The position numbers and the translations under genes are program-made. DNA of 64,000 nt, taken from contig NZ_CALJHY010000007.1 of the NCBI RefSeq assembly GCF_937770335.1, positions 62,001 to 126,000 on the forward strand, in the 5' to 3' direction. Source of the DNA: an uncultured Glaciecola sp. (GTDB lineage Bacteria; Pseudomonadota; Gammaproteobacteria; Enterobacterales; Alteromonadaceae). The first letter of the stretch is position 1; each line of letters begins with the position of its first letter. The notes beneath the pieces are model-generated. The model saw only the letters and a program-made list of their open reading frames with translations, did not search any database and was not told the DNA's origin. Positions 51,602 through 60,851 of the stretch are shown here, piece by piece.

Positions 51602-53350
51602 ATGACTGCGAGTATCGAAAATGAGCCTAAAGTTGTCAAACGATTCCTGACCTACTTAGCGCCGTTTAAATTTCCGTTTTTCATCGCTATACTAGGTATG
51701 CTCGGCTATGCCGGCATAGATGCTTATGTGATTTCGCAATTACAGCCCATGATTGATGTCGGCTTAAAAGACACTAGTTCAGATTTTTTAAGAATTGCTG
51801 CACTTGCCATCGTTCCACTCTTCATCATACGTGGTCTGTTTAATTTTATGGGAAGTTACACGTTAAGCTGGATAAGTTCTCAAGTTGTCATGAAAATGCG
51901 CCAGCAATTGTTTGATAAGTATATTCACTTGCCCGTTGAATTCCATGATCATCAGTCTGCGGGCACGCTCATTTCCAAAGTAACGTTTGATACTGAACAG
52001 GTGGCTAATGCGGCAGGAAAAGCTTTCTTAATACTTATCCGTGAGGGGGCATTTGTTATTGGTTTACTTGTAGTCATGTTCATTAACTCGTGGCAATTGT
52101 CGTTAATTTTTCTGCTTATAGGACCTGTTGTTGGTATTATTGTGAGTGTTGTCAGTAAGCGCTTCAGGAAAATCAGTAAAGAGATACAAAAGGCAATGGG
52201 ATCGTTAACAACTGGTGTTGAACAAGTGGTCAAAGGCCATAAAGTAGTATTGATGTTTGGCGGTCAAAAATTAGAGTCAGATAAGTTTCAACAGACTAAC
52301 AATAACAATCGTCAGCAAACGATGAAGTTGGCCACAACGCAAATATTAAGCGTTTCTACTATTCAGGTGATCGCCTCGATCGCATTAGCATTCGTCCTAT
52401 ATCTTGCAAGCACGCCAACCATGCTAAATGAGTTAAGCCCAGGCGTATTTGTTGCCGTTGTGCTATCTATGATGGCATTGTTAAAACCGCTAAAACAAAT
52501 TACGACGGTAAATAATGAGTTTCAAAAAGGCATGGCAGCCTGTGCAAGCATATTTGAATTACTAGACCAAGATATTGAAACGGATACAGGCAACAAAACG
52601 TTGACTCGTGCACAAGGCAACGTAGAGTTTAAAGACGTAACGTTTACCTACCCGAGTAAAAGCCAGCCTGCACTACGTAATGTTTCATTTGTTATTAATG
52701 CTGGGCAGACCGTCGCGCTAGTAGGGCGTTCGGGCAGTGGTAAGTCTACATTGTCGAGTTTACTAACCCGCTTTTATCAACCTGAATCGGGTGAGATATC
52801 TATTGATGGTATTGCGCTTAATGACGTTACATTAACCTCATTGCGAAGACAATTTGCGTTGGTTTCACAACAAGTCACCTTGTTTAACGACACGATAGCA
52901 AACAACATCGCTTACGGTTGCGCTGATAAGGTGACCAGAGAGCAAATAATGCAAGCAGCTAAAGCAGCTCATGTATCTGAATTTGTAGCACAACAAGAAA
53001 ACGGATTTGAAACGATTATCGGTGAAAATGGAGTCGCCCTCTCGGGTGGGCAACGACAGCGTATCGCCATCGCAAGAGCAATCCTTGCGGATTCTCCTAT
53101 TCTAATACTCGATGAAGCAACCTCTGCTCTGGATACTGAGTCTGAGAAACTTATACAGCACGCACTGGAAGAATTACAAAAAAGCCGCACCAATATTGTT
53201 ATTGCACATCGCCTTTCAACCATCGAAAGTGCAGACCTGATATTGGTAATAGAGCAGGGCGAAGTTGTTGAACGAGGCACCCACAGCGAGTTACTTGTTC
53301 AAGATGGTATGTACGCGCAGTTACATAAAATGCAATTTACTCAAGGTTAA
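51602..53350 (+). CDS. msbA: Lipid A export ABC transporter MsbA
   Basis: Flips lipid A-core across the inner membrane. The 582-aa half-transporter has six membrane helices and one ATPase domain: Walker A VGRSGSGKST, signature LSGGQRQRIAIARA, Walker B ILILDEATSALD and H-loop AHRLST. A Shine-Dalgarno AAGGAG is 6 nt upstream. lpxK follows after 2 bp. Confidence 0.98.
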   Translation: MTASIENEPKVVKRFLTYLAPFKFPFFIAILGMLGYAGIDAYVISQLQPMIDVGLKDTSSDFLRIAALAIVPLFIIRGLFNFMGSYTLSWISSQVVMKMRQQLFDKYIHLPVEFHDHQSAGTLISKVTFDTEQVANAAGKAFLILIREGAFVIGLLVVMFINSWQLSLIFLLIGPVVGIIVSVVSKRFRKISKEIQKAMGSLTTGVEQVVKGHKVVLMFGGQKLESDKFQQTNNNNRQQTMKLATTQILSVSTIQVIASIALAFVLYLASTPTMLNELSPGVFVAVVLSMMALLKPLKQITTVNNEFQKGMAACASIFELLDQDIETDTGNKTLTRAQGNVEFKDVTFTYPSKSQPALRNVSFVINAGQTVALVGRSGSGKSTLSSLLTRFYQPESGEISIDGIALNDVTLTSLRRQFALVSQQVTLFNDTIANNIAYGCADKVTREQIMQAAKAAHVSEFVAQQENGFETIIGENGVALSGGQRQRIAIARAILADSPILILDEATSALDTESEKLIQHALEELQKSRTNIVIAHRLSTIESADLILVIEQGEVVERGTHSELLVQDGMYAQLHKMQFTQG

Positions 53351-53352
53351 TA

Positions 53353-54333
53353 ATGGCTTTACATAATGCTTGGTATGAAGACAAAAAATGGGTGTGGGTA
53401 TTATTGCCCATCACTATTCTGTTTTTCACTCTAAGTAAACTTCGTAAATTACTCTTTAAGGTGGGCCTGTTTTCATCCTCTAAACCCAAGGCTTTCGTTA
53501 TTATTGTTGGTAATATATCGGTAGGTGGCAATGGTAAGACCCCGACTGTGATTGCCGTTGCTGAATATCTTCTGGGGCAGGGCTATCGCTGCGGTGTGTT
53601 GTCACGTGGCTATGCTGGTTCACAAACACAGTTCCCACATCTGGTAGAAGACAACGATGAGCCAAGCCTTGTGGGTGATGAACCGACACTTATGCAATAC
53701 CGTCTTTCTTGTCCGGTAGTAATCGACCCTAAACGCGTGCGTGGTGCCAATTTCTTAGTTGAAAGTCATCATTGTGATGTCATTATTTGTGATGATGGTT
53801 TACAGCATTATGCATTACAGAGGGATTTTGAAATCGTGGTAATGGATGGTAGAGGTGTTGGAAATGGTTTTCTAATGCCGATGGGTCCGCTAAGAGAATC
53901 AGTATCGAGACTCCACAGTGTCGATGCAGTGGTTTTTAATGGTCAAGCAAATAATGATATTTTTGCAGTAGCAGATAAGTCTGCAAGCATGATCTTGGAA
54001 CCCGATCAGTGGGTTAATGTAAAAACGGGTGAAATTAAGACTTCATTGTCAGTTCAAGCTGCAACAGCAATTGCAGGAATTGGCGATCCGAATCGTTTTT
54101 TCTCGACGTTAGCTGGTATGGGAATTAGGTGCGAAAAAAACATTGGATTTGCAGATCACTACGCGTATAAATCGTCAGATATTCCGAAGGGAATGGTACT
54201 GATGACAGAAAAAGACGCAGTAAAATGTAAATCATTTGCGCATGGTAATTGCTGGTATTTGCAGGTCAGTGGTAATATGTCAGAAAACATATATAAGCTC
54301 ATTGATAACAAGTTAAAAATGTACCAACAATAG
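53353..54333 (+). CDS. lpxK: Tetraacyldisaccharide 4'-kinase
   Basis: Phosphorylates the lipid A precursor at the 4' position. The 326-aa protein has an N-terminal membrane helix (about 15-32), the P-loop [13 protein letters not shown] and the family motif [19 protein letters not shown]. It overlaps functionally with the upstream msbA in one operon. Confidence 0.97.
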   Translation: MALHNAWYEDKKWVWVLLPITILFFTLSKLRKLLFKVGLFSSSKPKAFVIIVGNISVGGNGKTPTVIAVAEYLLGQGYRCGVLSRGYAGSQTQFPHLVEDNDEPSLVGDEPTLMQYRLSCPVVIDPKRVRGANFLVESHHCDVIICDDGLQHYALQRDFEIVVMDGRGVGNGFLMPMGPLRESVSRLHSVDAVVFNGQANNDIFAVADKSASMILEPDQWVNVKTGEIKTSLSVQAATAIAGIGDPNRFFSTLAGMGIRCEKNIGFADHYAYKSSDIPKGMVLMTEKDAVKCKSFAHGNCWYLQVSGNMSENIYKLIDNKLKMYQQ

Positions 54334-54400
54334 GTTTAAATCAGATTATATTGAGTCAGGGTTATGCAGCCCAATCTACTATGAAAATTTAAGGACACAC

Positions 54401-54607
54401 ATGGCTTTTGATAAGCAATTGTTAGATATTTTGGCTTGCCCTGTTTGCAAGGGTAAGTTGTTGCTCCCGGTTGAAAGAAACGAACTGATTTGTCGCTTTG
54501 ACCGCTTGGCCTATCCTATAAAGGATAACATACCCGTATTACTCGATACTGAGGCGCGAGAGTTATCCTCAGAAGAGTTGGAAGCATTAAAGCAAAAAGG
54601 TAGCTAG
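54401..54607 (+). CDS. ycaR: Trm112-family protein YcaR
   Basis: A 68-aa zinc-ribbon-like protein ([14 protein letters not shown], then [14 protein letters not shown]). Bacterial YcaR commonly sits between lpxK and kdsB; the exact role is not established. The first Cys pair is kept, but the second expected pair is reduced to one Cys-like position (LICRFD). Confidence 0.95.
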   Translation: MAFDKQLLDILACPVCKGKLLLPVERNELICRFDRLAYPIKDNIPVLLDTEARELSSEELEALKQKGS

Positions 54608-54608
54608 T

Positions 54609-55364
54609 TTGAATTTTATAGTCGTTATTCCAGCGCGATATGGGTCAACTCGTTTCCCAGGCAAACCGCTCGCTTTGATTAAAGGCAAGCCGATGATCCA
54701 ACACGTTGTTGAACGAGCCAATGAAGCCGGAGCACAAAAAGTGATTGTTGCTACTGATGATGACCGCATAGCAACAGTGGTCAGGTCATTTGGTGCTGAG
54801 GTTTGTATGACTCGCAGTGATCATGATTCAGGTACCACGCGAATTGCAGAGGTTTTAGCTAGCTTAGAATATGCAGACGATACGATCGTGGTGAATGTTC
54901 AAGGTGATGAGCCTTTTATACCAGCAATAAACATCCAGCAAGTTGCACAAAATTTACACGATAATTCGCAAATACCCATGGCAACATTAGGCTACCCCAT
55001 AAGCGATGTGCTAGATATTTTCAACCCAAACGTAGTGAAAGTAGTGACTAATAGTAGTAAGCATGCAATGTATTTTTCACGTGCTCCAATGCCGTTCGAC
55101 CGTGATGAGTTTTCAAATAAGGCAGTCGATAAGATTAATATGAGTGATTTGAGCTCAGTGTATTTGCGACATATTGGTATTTATGGATATAGAGCGGGTT
55201 TTGTTAAGCAGTATGAGAATATGGCTGCGACGCAATTAGAAAAGACTGAGTCTTTGGAGCAATTAAGGGTGCTTTGGCATGGGCATGTAATTCACGTTGA
55301 TGTGGCAAAACATGCACCACCACACGGTGTGGATACACCAGAAGACTTACAAAAATTTCAATAA
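54609..55364 (+). CDS. kdsB: 3-deoxy-manno-octulosonate cytidylyltransferase
   Basis: Activates KDO as CMP-KDO for LPS core. The 251-aa protein has [31 protein letters not shown] and [12 protein letters not shown]. The start is TTG at 54609, 1 bp after the ycaR stop, suggesting coupled translation. Confidence 0.97.
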   Translation: MNFIVVIPARYGSTRFPGKPLALIKGKPMIQHVVERANEAGAQKVIVATDDDRIATVVRSFGAEVCMTRSDHDSGTTRIAEVLASLEYADDTIVVNVQGDEPFIPAINIQQVAQNLHDNSQIPMATLGYPISDVLDIFNPNVVKVVTNSSKHAMYFSRAPMPFDRDEFSNKAVDKINMSDLSSVYLRHIGIYGYRAGFVKQYENMAATQLEKTESLEQLRVLWHGHVIHVDVAKHAPPHGVDTPEDLQKFQ

Positions 55365-55427
55365 GCCTTAGTGAGCTTTGTTATTACATTTTGACCCTAA
55401 GTACAAATGATTAAGTTATGTAAAGTG

Positions 55428-56384
55428 CTATAGGTCAGTTATTGCAGGCAATGCCGTGAATGCGCCTTTTTTCTGACAGGTAAATGCACCGCATTTAGCA
55501 CCAAAAAGAACAGCGGTAGTAACGTGTTCACGTTGCTCAATGACATCAAATAATGCTTTTTGGTTTTCATTATATTTAACTGATTGAGCTAGTGAAAATA
55601 GAAAACCTGAAATAAAGCTATCACCCGCGCCAGTGGTGTCAATAGGAGACACTTTAGGTACGTCAAGTACTGCTGAAAAACTAGCACAAGTCACTTGAAC
55701 CGCATTTTCGCCATCAGTGATTACGATGAGTTTAGCGCCTAGTGATAGTAAATAGCGTATATAACCTTCGATAGTTACTTGCCTAATGTTTGCTAAATAG
55801 TTAGCTTCGTCTCTACTTAATTTTATAATATCGCTTTTTTTAACGCAGGCTTCAACTCGTTCAGGTAATAAAGCTAAGCTGTGCCAAAGTTGCTGGCGCA
55901 AATTAACATCAAAACTGATCAAAACATTATTAACTTTTGCGCTTTCTATAGCGTAAAGCGTGTCTCTGTGCATAGATTCGTTCGTTAGTGTGTTCGAGCA
56001 ATAATGAAAAATACCAATATTTTGCCAATCTATGTCATCAACCTGTGTTCTTCCATAATGCATGTCGGCTGTATTATGGCGATAGAAATTAAATGTTCTT
56101 TCACCTGAGCTGTCTAAGCTAACTAGTACTAATGCTGTATTTACATCTTGTACTCTTTTTACAAAGGTCGTATTAACACCTTCATTTTCTAGTTGTTGCA
56201 TTAGCATATTACCAAAATTGTCTTCGCTAATGCCGCCAGCAAAATAACCTGTTCCACCTAGTTTAGTATAGGCCACCGCAACATTTGCAGGAGCACCTCC
56301 CGCTAACGGAGTATAACTTGGGCTATGTGCTGAGCTGGGTAAAAAGTCGACCAAAACTTCGCCATAACTGAGTAAAGAAAGCAT
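55428..56384 (-). CDS. PfkB-family fructokinase of the sucrose locus
   Basis: Phosphorylates fructose released by sucrose phosphorylase. The 318-aa protein shows the PfkB layout: GEVLVDFLP at the start, GGAPANVAVAY, and the catalytic DTTGAGDSFISGF with anion-hole glycines. The ATG at 56384 with CAAAGG upstream is preferred; a longer frame to 56411 would begin inside the terminator hairpin. Substrate is inferred from the neighbours. Confidence 0.9.
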   Translation of the reverse strand: MLSLLSYGEVLVDFLPSSAHSPSYTPLAGGAPANVAVAYTKLGGTGYFAGGISEDNFGNMLMQQLENEGVNTTFVKRVQDVNTALVLVSLDSSGERTFNFYRHNTADMHYGRTQVDDIDWQNIGIFHYCSNTLTNESMHRDTLYAIESAKVNNVLISFDVNLRQQLWHSLALLPERVEACVKKSDIIKLSRDEANYLANIRQVTIEGYIRYLLSLGAKLIVITDGENAVQVTCASFSAVLDVPKVSPIDTTGAGDSFISGFLFSLAQSVKYNENQKALFDVIEQREHVTTAVLFGAKCGAFTCQKKGAFTALPAITDL

Positions 56385-56395
56385 AAATTTACCTT

Positions 56396-56423
56396 TGAAA
56401 AAAAAGCCCATATAAAATGGGCT
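56396..56423 (-). terminator. Terminator between the receptor and fructokinase genes
   Basis: AGCCCAT/ATGGGCT stem with a run of eight T on the minus strand, ending 12 bp before the fructokinase ATG. It would end or attenuate receptor transcripts and set a low read-through level for the kinase. Confidence 0.75.
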
Positions 56424-56459
56424 TGTTATTACTTGAACATTACTTTAAAAACTTATCGA

Positions 56460-58883
56460 TTAAAATTCGTATTTAAGCGTCAGCGTCGTTGAACGACCTT
56501 GTATTGATCTTGCACGAACAATAGTATTAGGCGTTGCCGCCGTAGCTTCTTCTGCTTCAGTAAGACCAACAGCTTCAAACACGTTATTAACATTTAAAGA
56601 AACGCTAAACGCATCTGAAAGGTTGTATTGAGCAAATGCATTAACTTGCACATACCCATCTAAGATAAGAGCTGTAGGATCGCTTTGGTCAAAGTTATCT
56701 TGAGCAAATGAGTCCGTAGTGCCAATCACGTTAAGGCCAGCGGAAGCTTCGTCGAAGTTATAACGAGCGGTTATTGAGTAAACAACATCAGCTTGTCTTC
56801 TTGGTGTGTTACCAACATGATTTGGATTAATGACATCTTTAGTTATTTCAGAGTCAGTCCAAGTTAAGTTAGCTCGTACATCAAAATTACCAATGTAGTA
56901 AGTAGATTCTAGTTCAATCCCTTTTGACTCATATTCACGGTCAAAAAATCTTTGGCTAGTGGCTTCAAAGTTTTGCTCTTGAGTTTGTGCAAAGAACGCT
57001 GTAGCAAATATTGATAGTTCATCTTGACGGAATTTTACACCCAGTTCTAATTGATCTACTTCATCGTAGATGTCTTCATCTTTGGCAACACCAGCAGAAT
57101 CTATTTTACCAAAAGCTAAGCGGTCAGCATTAGCTGTAGCACCTTTACTGATACGAGCAAAAGCAGCTAAATCGTCATTGATTTTGATGTTACCACCTAG
57201 TGAATAGGACACGTAGCTGTAATCGTAATTTACATTATTAGCAGCAGCGTTGTTTACATTTGAAACGCTTGTTTCTATCTGATGTATGATACCGTCACCG
57301 TTGATGTCAACTGTTGATTGAGCTGCACCTGAGAAAGTACCTGTTGCCGTCCCGCTATCAAAACGAACACTACCGTCAATATTTATGTTATCAAAGCTTG
57401 TGCTAAACGCGGCGTATGGAGCTTGTATCGTGTATGCTAAGTCGTAATTACGTGTACAACAGTTACCCCAAGCTGGAACACCATAAGCAATAACACCATT
57501 CTCAGAGAATTCTGTACCATCAGCGGCGGTTACATCAACAAGGGCAGCATCTTGGCCTTTGACTTCGTATAAATAAGAGTTCCATAACCAAGACTGTTCG
57601 ATGTTTTGAGATGAGTTATATAAACCAAAAGTAAAGCTTGTATCATCCAAAGTTTTGGTTACTTTGAAATCGTTAACCATAAAATCTAAGTCAGTCATTT
57701 CAACATCGAATGAATGAATACGCATTAGGTTGGTAGCAGTATAAGCATTGCCTGCTTCAGGGCCATTTGCGTAAGTTAATGTTGCACCTGCACCTGCTAT
57801 ACTATCAGCAAGGCCTTGGCTTTCTTGAATACTTTCAGGGAATGGACCAGTGAAACTTCCTGATGTGCGAGAAATTCTCACTCTATTTTCAACAGACCAG
57901 TCATTGCCTAAATCAAATACGGCTTCAAAACCAAGCGCATTAACTTCCGGACTCATGCCATTACGCATGTCAGCAAGACGTCCGTTACCAGCACCATCGG
58001 TTGTAATCATCGAGGTATGATACGGAGTGTGGGGAGTTCCAGTAGATACATCAAATCCTTCTACTGAAGAGCCATCAGCATTAACTGGCATCGGTAAGTA
58101 TGCTGTAGTAGTGTCATCTAAATGTTTGAAATAAAGCCTAATGTAACCATCATTGAATTCTTTAGTTATATTAGCTTTAATTTGGCCGCCTTTATTACCA
58201 GTATAACCAGTATCACGCACGCCTTCACCTTGACGGTAGAAACCCCCAACATGGAAATAGGTAGAATCGTTAATCTCGCCGCCAAATTCAAAATCTGTGC
58301 GTGTAGAGTCGTAATCTAAACCGATTGTTGTCGCTACACTGCCACTTTCACCTTCACCTGTTTTACTGATGATGTTAATGATGCCGCCTGGAGCGTTTGT
58401 AGCAAGTGTTGACGCAGAGCCACCTCGGATAGCATCAATAGATGCCATTGTGCTATCTATACGTAAGAAAATATCAGTGTTACCAAAAGCGATGTCACCA
58501 AATTGTAGAATTGGTAAACCGTCTTCTTGAATTTGTATGAATTTAGCACCGCCAGCTGCAACAGGGAGGCCGCGCACAGCTATGTTAGCGTTACCGTCAC
58601 CGCCTGATGCTTCTGCACGAATACCTGGAATGTTTCTGAATGCTTCAGCACTGGATCGTGGTGCAGCTATTTCAATTTGATCTGCAGAGATACTGCTTAC
58701 TGATACACTTGATTCCATAACCGTTATGCCTTTACCAACGGCACCCGTCACTATGATTCGCTCAAAATCAAGACCTTTATTTTTTACTTCTTCTGTGGTG
58801 TTCTTTTCTGCTGCACTTAAACCAGAACATATAGCCATAGCTAATGTGCTCAGTAATAATTTTTTATATGTGATTGGTTTCAT
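56460..58883 (-). CDS. TonB-dependent outer-membrane receptor, sucrose-locus type
   Basis: The 807-aa protein has a signal peptide (to about residue 24), a TonB-box-like segment near ERIIVTG, a plug domain (IPGIRAEASGGDGNANIAVRG, then NAPGGIINIISKTG) and a 22-strand barrel ending in a terminal Phe (LKYEF). The genes beside it imply uptake of sucrose or a sucrose-containing sugar, with energy from TonB-ExbBD. A 16-bp palindrome lies upstream of its -35. Confidence 0.92.
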   Translation of the reverse strand: MKPITYKKLLLSTLAMAICSGLSAAEKNTTEEVKNKGLDFERIIVTGAVGKGITVMESSVSVSSISADQIEIAAPRSSAEAFRNIPGIRAEASGGDGNANIAVRGLPVAAGGAKFIQIQEDGLPILQFGDIAFGNTDIFLRIDSTMASIDAIRGGSASTLATNAPGGIINIISKTGEGESGSVATTIGLDYDSTRTDFEFGGEINDSTYFHVGGFYRQGEGVRDTGYTGNKGGQIKANITKEFNDGYIRLYFKHLDDTTTAYLPMPVNADGSSVEGFDVSTGTPHTPYHTSMITTDGAGNGRLADMRNGMSPEVNALGFEAVFDLGNDWSVENRVRISRTSGSFTGPFPESIQESQGLADSIAGAGATLTYANGPEAGNAYTATNLMRIHSFDVEMTDLDFMVNDFKVTKTLDDTSFTFGLYNSSQNIEQSWLWNSYLYEVKGQDAALVDVTAADGTEFSENGVIAYGVPAWGNCCTRNYDLAYTIQAPYAAFSTSFDNINIDGSVRFDSGTATGTFSGAAQSTVDINGDGIIHQIETSVSNVNNAAANNVNYDYSYVSYSLGGNIKINDDLAAFARISKGATANADRLAFGKIDSAGVAKDEDIYDEVDQLELGVKFRQDELSIFATAFFAQTQEQNFEATSQRFFDREYESKGIELESTYYIGNFDVRANLTWTDSEITKDVINPNHVGNTPRRQADVVYSITARYNFDEASAGLNVIGTTDSFAQDNFDQSDPTALILDGYVQVNAFAQYNLSDAFSVSLNVNNVFEAVGLTEAEEATAATPNTIVRARSIQGRSTTLTLKYEF

Positions 58884-58916
58884 TTTCTTTACACCCTGTG
58901 CTTAATTGAATGATTT

Positions 58917-58946
58917 ACTTTAATTGCTAAGTTAGCTATATGTCAA
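58917..58946 (-). promoter_or_regulatory. Candidate promoter of the receptor gene
   Basis: A consensus TTGACA (58941-58946, minus strand) is followed 18 bp on by TAAAGT as -10. The operator palindrome lies 7 bp upstream of the -35. Confidence 0.5.
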
Positions 58947-58953
58947 AACTGGG

Positions 58954-58969
58954 ACTTAATCGATTAAGT
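58954..58969. promoter_or_regulatory. LacI-type operator ACTTAATCGATTAAGT
   Basis: A perfect 16-bp palindrome whose 14-bp core CTTAATCGATTAAG is identical to the one at 60809-60824. A LacI-family regulator is encoded in the same locus. Confidence 0.75.
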
Positions 58970-59296
58970 TAATTATTTGTTAAATGACTTTGCTTTGCAA
59001 GTTATTTTTTTGTATAAATTAAAGTTTTTATTAACGCATTGATAAGTATTGTTATTTAGGGGAAATATTTATATAAGGTTTGATAGGCTATAAAGTCAAA
59101 AATTGCACCTAAAACAAGAAGGGCAGAGAAATATATCTCAACATATTACTAATACCCCACAAGAAGGTAAGATGTTGCTTTGAAAAATAAAATAACACCA
59201 GTAGCACTAATACCGAAAGTTGGTTTGTTAAGAAACACGTAAAGTGCACGACTACATTTTTAATCATGCACTTTACGTTATTAACAATGCGCTAAA
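58970..59296. other. 327-bp region between the receptor and symporter genes
   Basis: No gene is seen. A GTAAAGTGCACG/CATGCACTTTAC inverted repeat near 59238-59279 (AACGTAAAGTGCA and TGCACTTTACGTT) forms a large hairpin just past the symporter stop and may terminate it. Confidence 0.5.
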
Positions 59297-60670
59297 TTAA
59301 GTGCGGCGTTCAGCTAAATCAGTTTCAACTTGCGTTAATTGATTGCGGTCTATCTTATAAAAAAGTATCAACACAGCACCAGCCAAAAAGAAAACTGCTG
59401 GCAATATATTAAACATATAACGTATCCCTTCGATTGATTCAGGCGTTTGGTTTTGATTTGCAATAAAGCCAAAATAAGCAAGGATAAAACCCGGTAATGC
59501 TCCTCCTACAGCAGATCCAAACTTCAATGAAAACATAGAAGCAGACACGGTTAAACCCGCACTATTACTCCCCGTTTTCCACTCGCCGTACTCTACGCAA
59601 TCGGTATACATTGTGAATAATAAAGTAATTGTAATGCCAAAAGTAATAATACCTAAAGTGTGAACAATCGTTGTTAACGCAAGATTATCTGGAGAGATAG
59701 TGAAGGCGAAGAACAATAATATTGCATGTAAAAAATTAACAGAAAACATTAATTTATGTTTCTCAAAGCGAGCGACTAGTATCGGGGTAATAAGTGCGCC
59801 AAATAACTGCCCTAGCAAGCCACATGAAATTATAAGCGTTGTTTCGTCCATCCATAAGAAGATATTCGTGCCATCGTCACCCATATAGTATTTTGTGTAA
59901 TAGGCGATTGATGCAAAACGTGCAACCAAGCCAACTACAACTAAAATCCCTGTGACAACAAGTATTAACCAAGACTTATTTTCTAACAATGTAGCCATGT
60001 CGTCTTTGATGCTAGACTCGTGCTTCTTAGGAATCACTCTTTCTCTTGTTACCGCAAACGTGTACCAAAAAACAGCCACTGAAAGAACAGCAAATAAGAT
60101 AATGGTTAAACGAAAACCGAGTAATTCATCACCGCCACCAAGCAACTCAACCAAAGGCCTAGCTGAAGCACCAACAACTAAAGAGCCGATTGAAGCAAAA
60201 ATAAATCTGAATTGAGCCGCTTTTGTACGTTCACCTGATTCGGGGTGAATAACCGCCATTAAACCTGAATAAGGAACATTAATAGCCGTATAAGCCAACA
60301 TAACCAACGAATAAGAGATATAAGCAAAGATTAGTTTTCCGGTGTCGCCAAATTCGGGACCTAAAAATAAAAGATAACCTAGCAATGCATAAGGAATAGC
60401 CATCCAAAGCAAGTATGGACGATATTTACCCCATTTAGTTGCTGTCCGATCAGCAAGCAAGCCCATCGCTGGATCACTAATGGCATCGATGAACTTTGTC
60501 ACCAATAACATAGTTGCAGCAGCGGCGGCAGAAATCCCATATACATCAGTGTAATAATAAAGAAGAAACAGTGCAAAGAACCCCATATAGAAGTTCGAAG
60601 CCATATCTCCCATGCCATAACCCACTTTTTCCTTAAAGGATAATGGCGCTGTATTAGATTTCGTTGTCAT
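59297..60670 (-). CDS. GPH-family sugar:cation symporter
   Basis: A 457-aa, 12-helix transporter of the glycoside-pentoside-hexuronide family (MelB-like). It has KVGYGMGDMASNFYMGF at the start, DAISDPAMGLLADRT in loop 2-3 and TDCVEYGEWKTG in the second half. It probably carries sucrose across the inner membrane. Divergent from the sucrose phosphorylase gene across a shared control region. Confidence 0.92.
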   Translation of the reverse strand: MTTKSNTAPLSFKEKVGYGMGDMASNFYMGFFALFLLYYYTDVYGISAAAAATMLLVTKFIDAISDPAMGLLADRTATKWGKYRPYLLWMAIPYALLGYLLFLGPEFGDTGKLIFAYISYSLVMLAYTAINVPYSGLMAVIHPESGERTKAAQFRFIFASIGSLVVGASARPLVELLGGGDELLGFRLTIILFAVLSVAVFWYTFAVTRERVIPKKHESSIKDDMATLLENKSWLILVVTGILVVVGLVARFASIAYYTKYYMGDDGTNIFLWMDETTLIISCGLLGQLFGALITPILVARFEKHKLMFSVNFLHAILLFFAFTISPDNLALTTIVHTLGIITFGITITLLFTMYTDCVEYGEWKTGSNSAGLTVSASMFSLKFGSAVGGALPGFILAYFGFIANQNQTPESIEGIRYMFNILPAVFFLAGAVLILFYKIDRNQLTQVETDLAERRT

Positions 60671-60773
60671 TTGTATGATTCCTATTTGCTATATTCCCAA
60701 CTACACATTACGCAAAGTAGTTAAGATTTTTTAGTCTATTCGACTCTTAATTTCTTAAAGAAAAATAAAATTA

Positions 60774-60802
60774 TTCTTGATTTAAAACACATTGTGTATA
60801 AA
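60774..60802 (+). promoter_or_regulatory. Candidate promoter of the sucrose phosphorylase gene
   Basis: TTCTTG (60774-60779), a 17-bp spacer and TATAAA (60797-60802). The predicted start point falls at about 60809, the first base of the operator. Confidence 0.5.
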
Positions 60803-60808
60803 GATAAG

Positions 60809-60824
60809 TCTTAATCGATTAAGA
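60809..60824. promoter_or_regulatory. LacI-type operator TCTTAATCGATTAAGA
   Basis: A perfect 16-bp palindrome sharing its central 14 bp with 58954-58969. Its position over the predicted +1 fits repression of the phosphorylase gene and possibly of the divergent symporter. Confidence 0.78.
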
Positions 60825-60851
60825 TGCAACTTAAAATTAGATGGTAAACTG

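Noticed and set aside
60792..60851. N-terminal extension of the sucrose phosphorylase
   Set aside because: It would cover the -10 and operator; the family N-terminus begins at the ATG at 60852.
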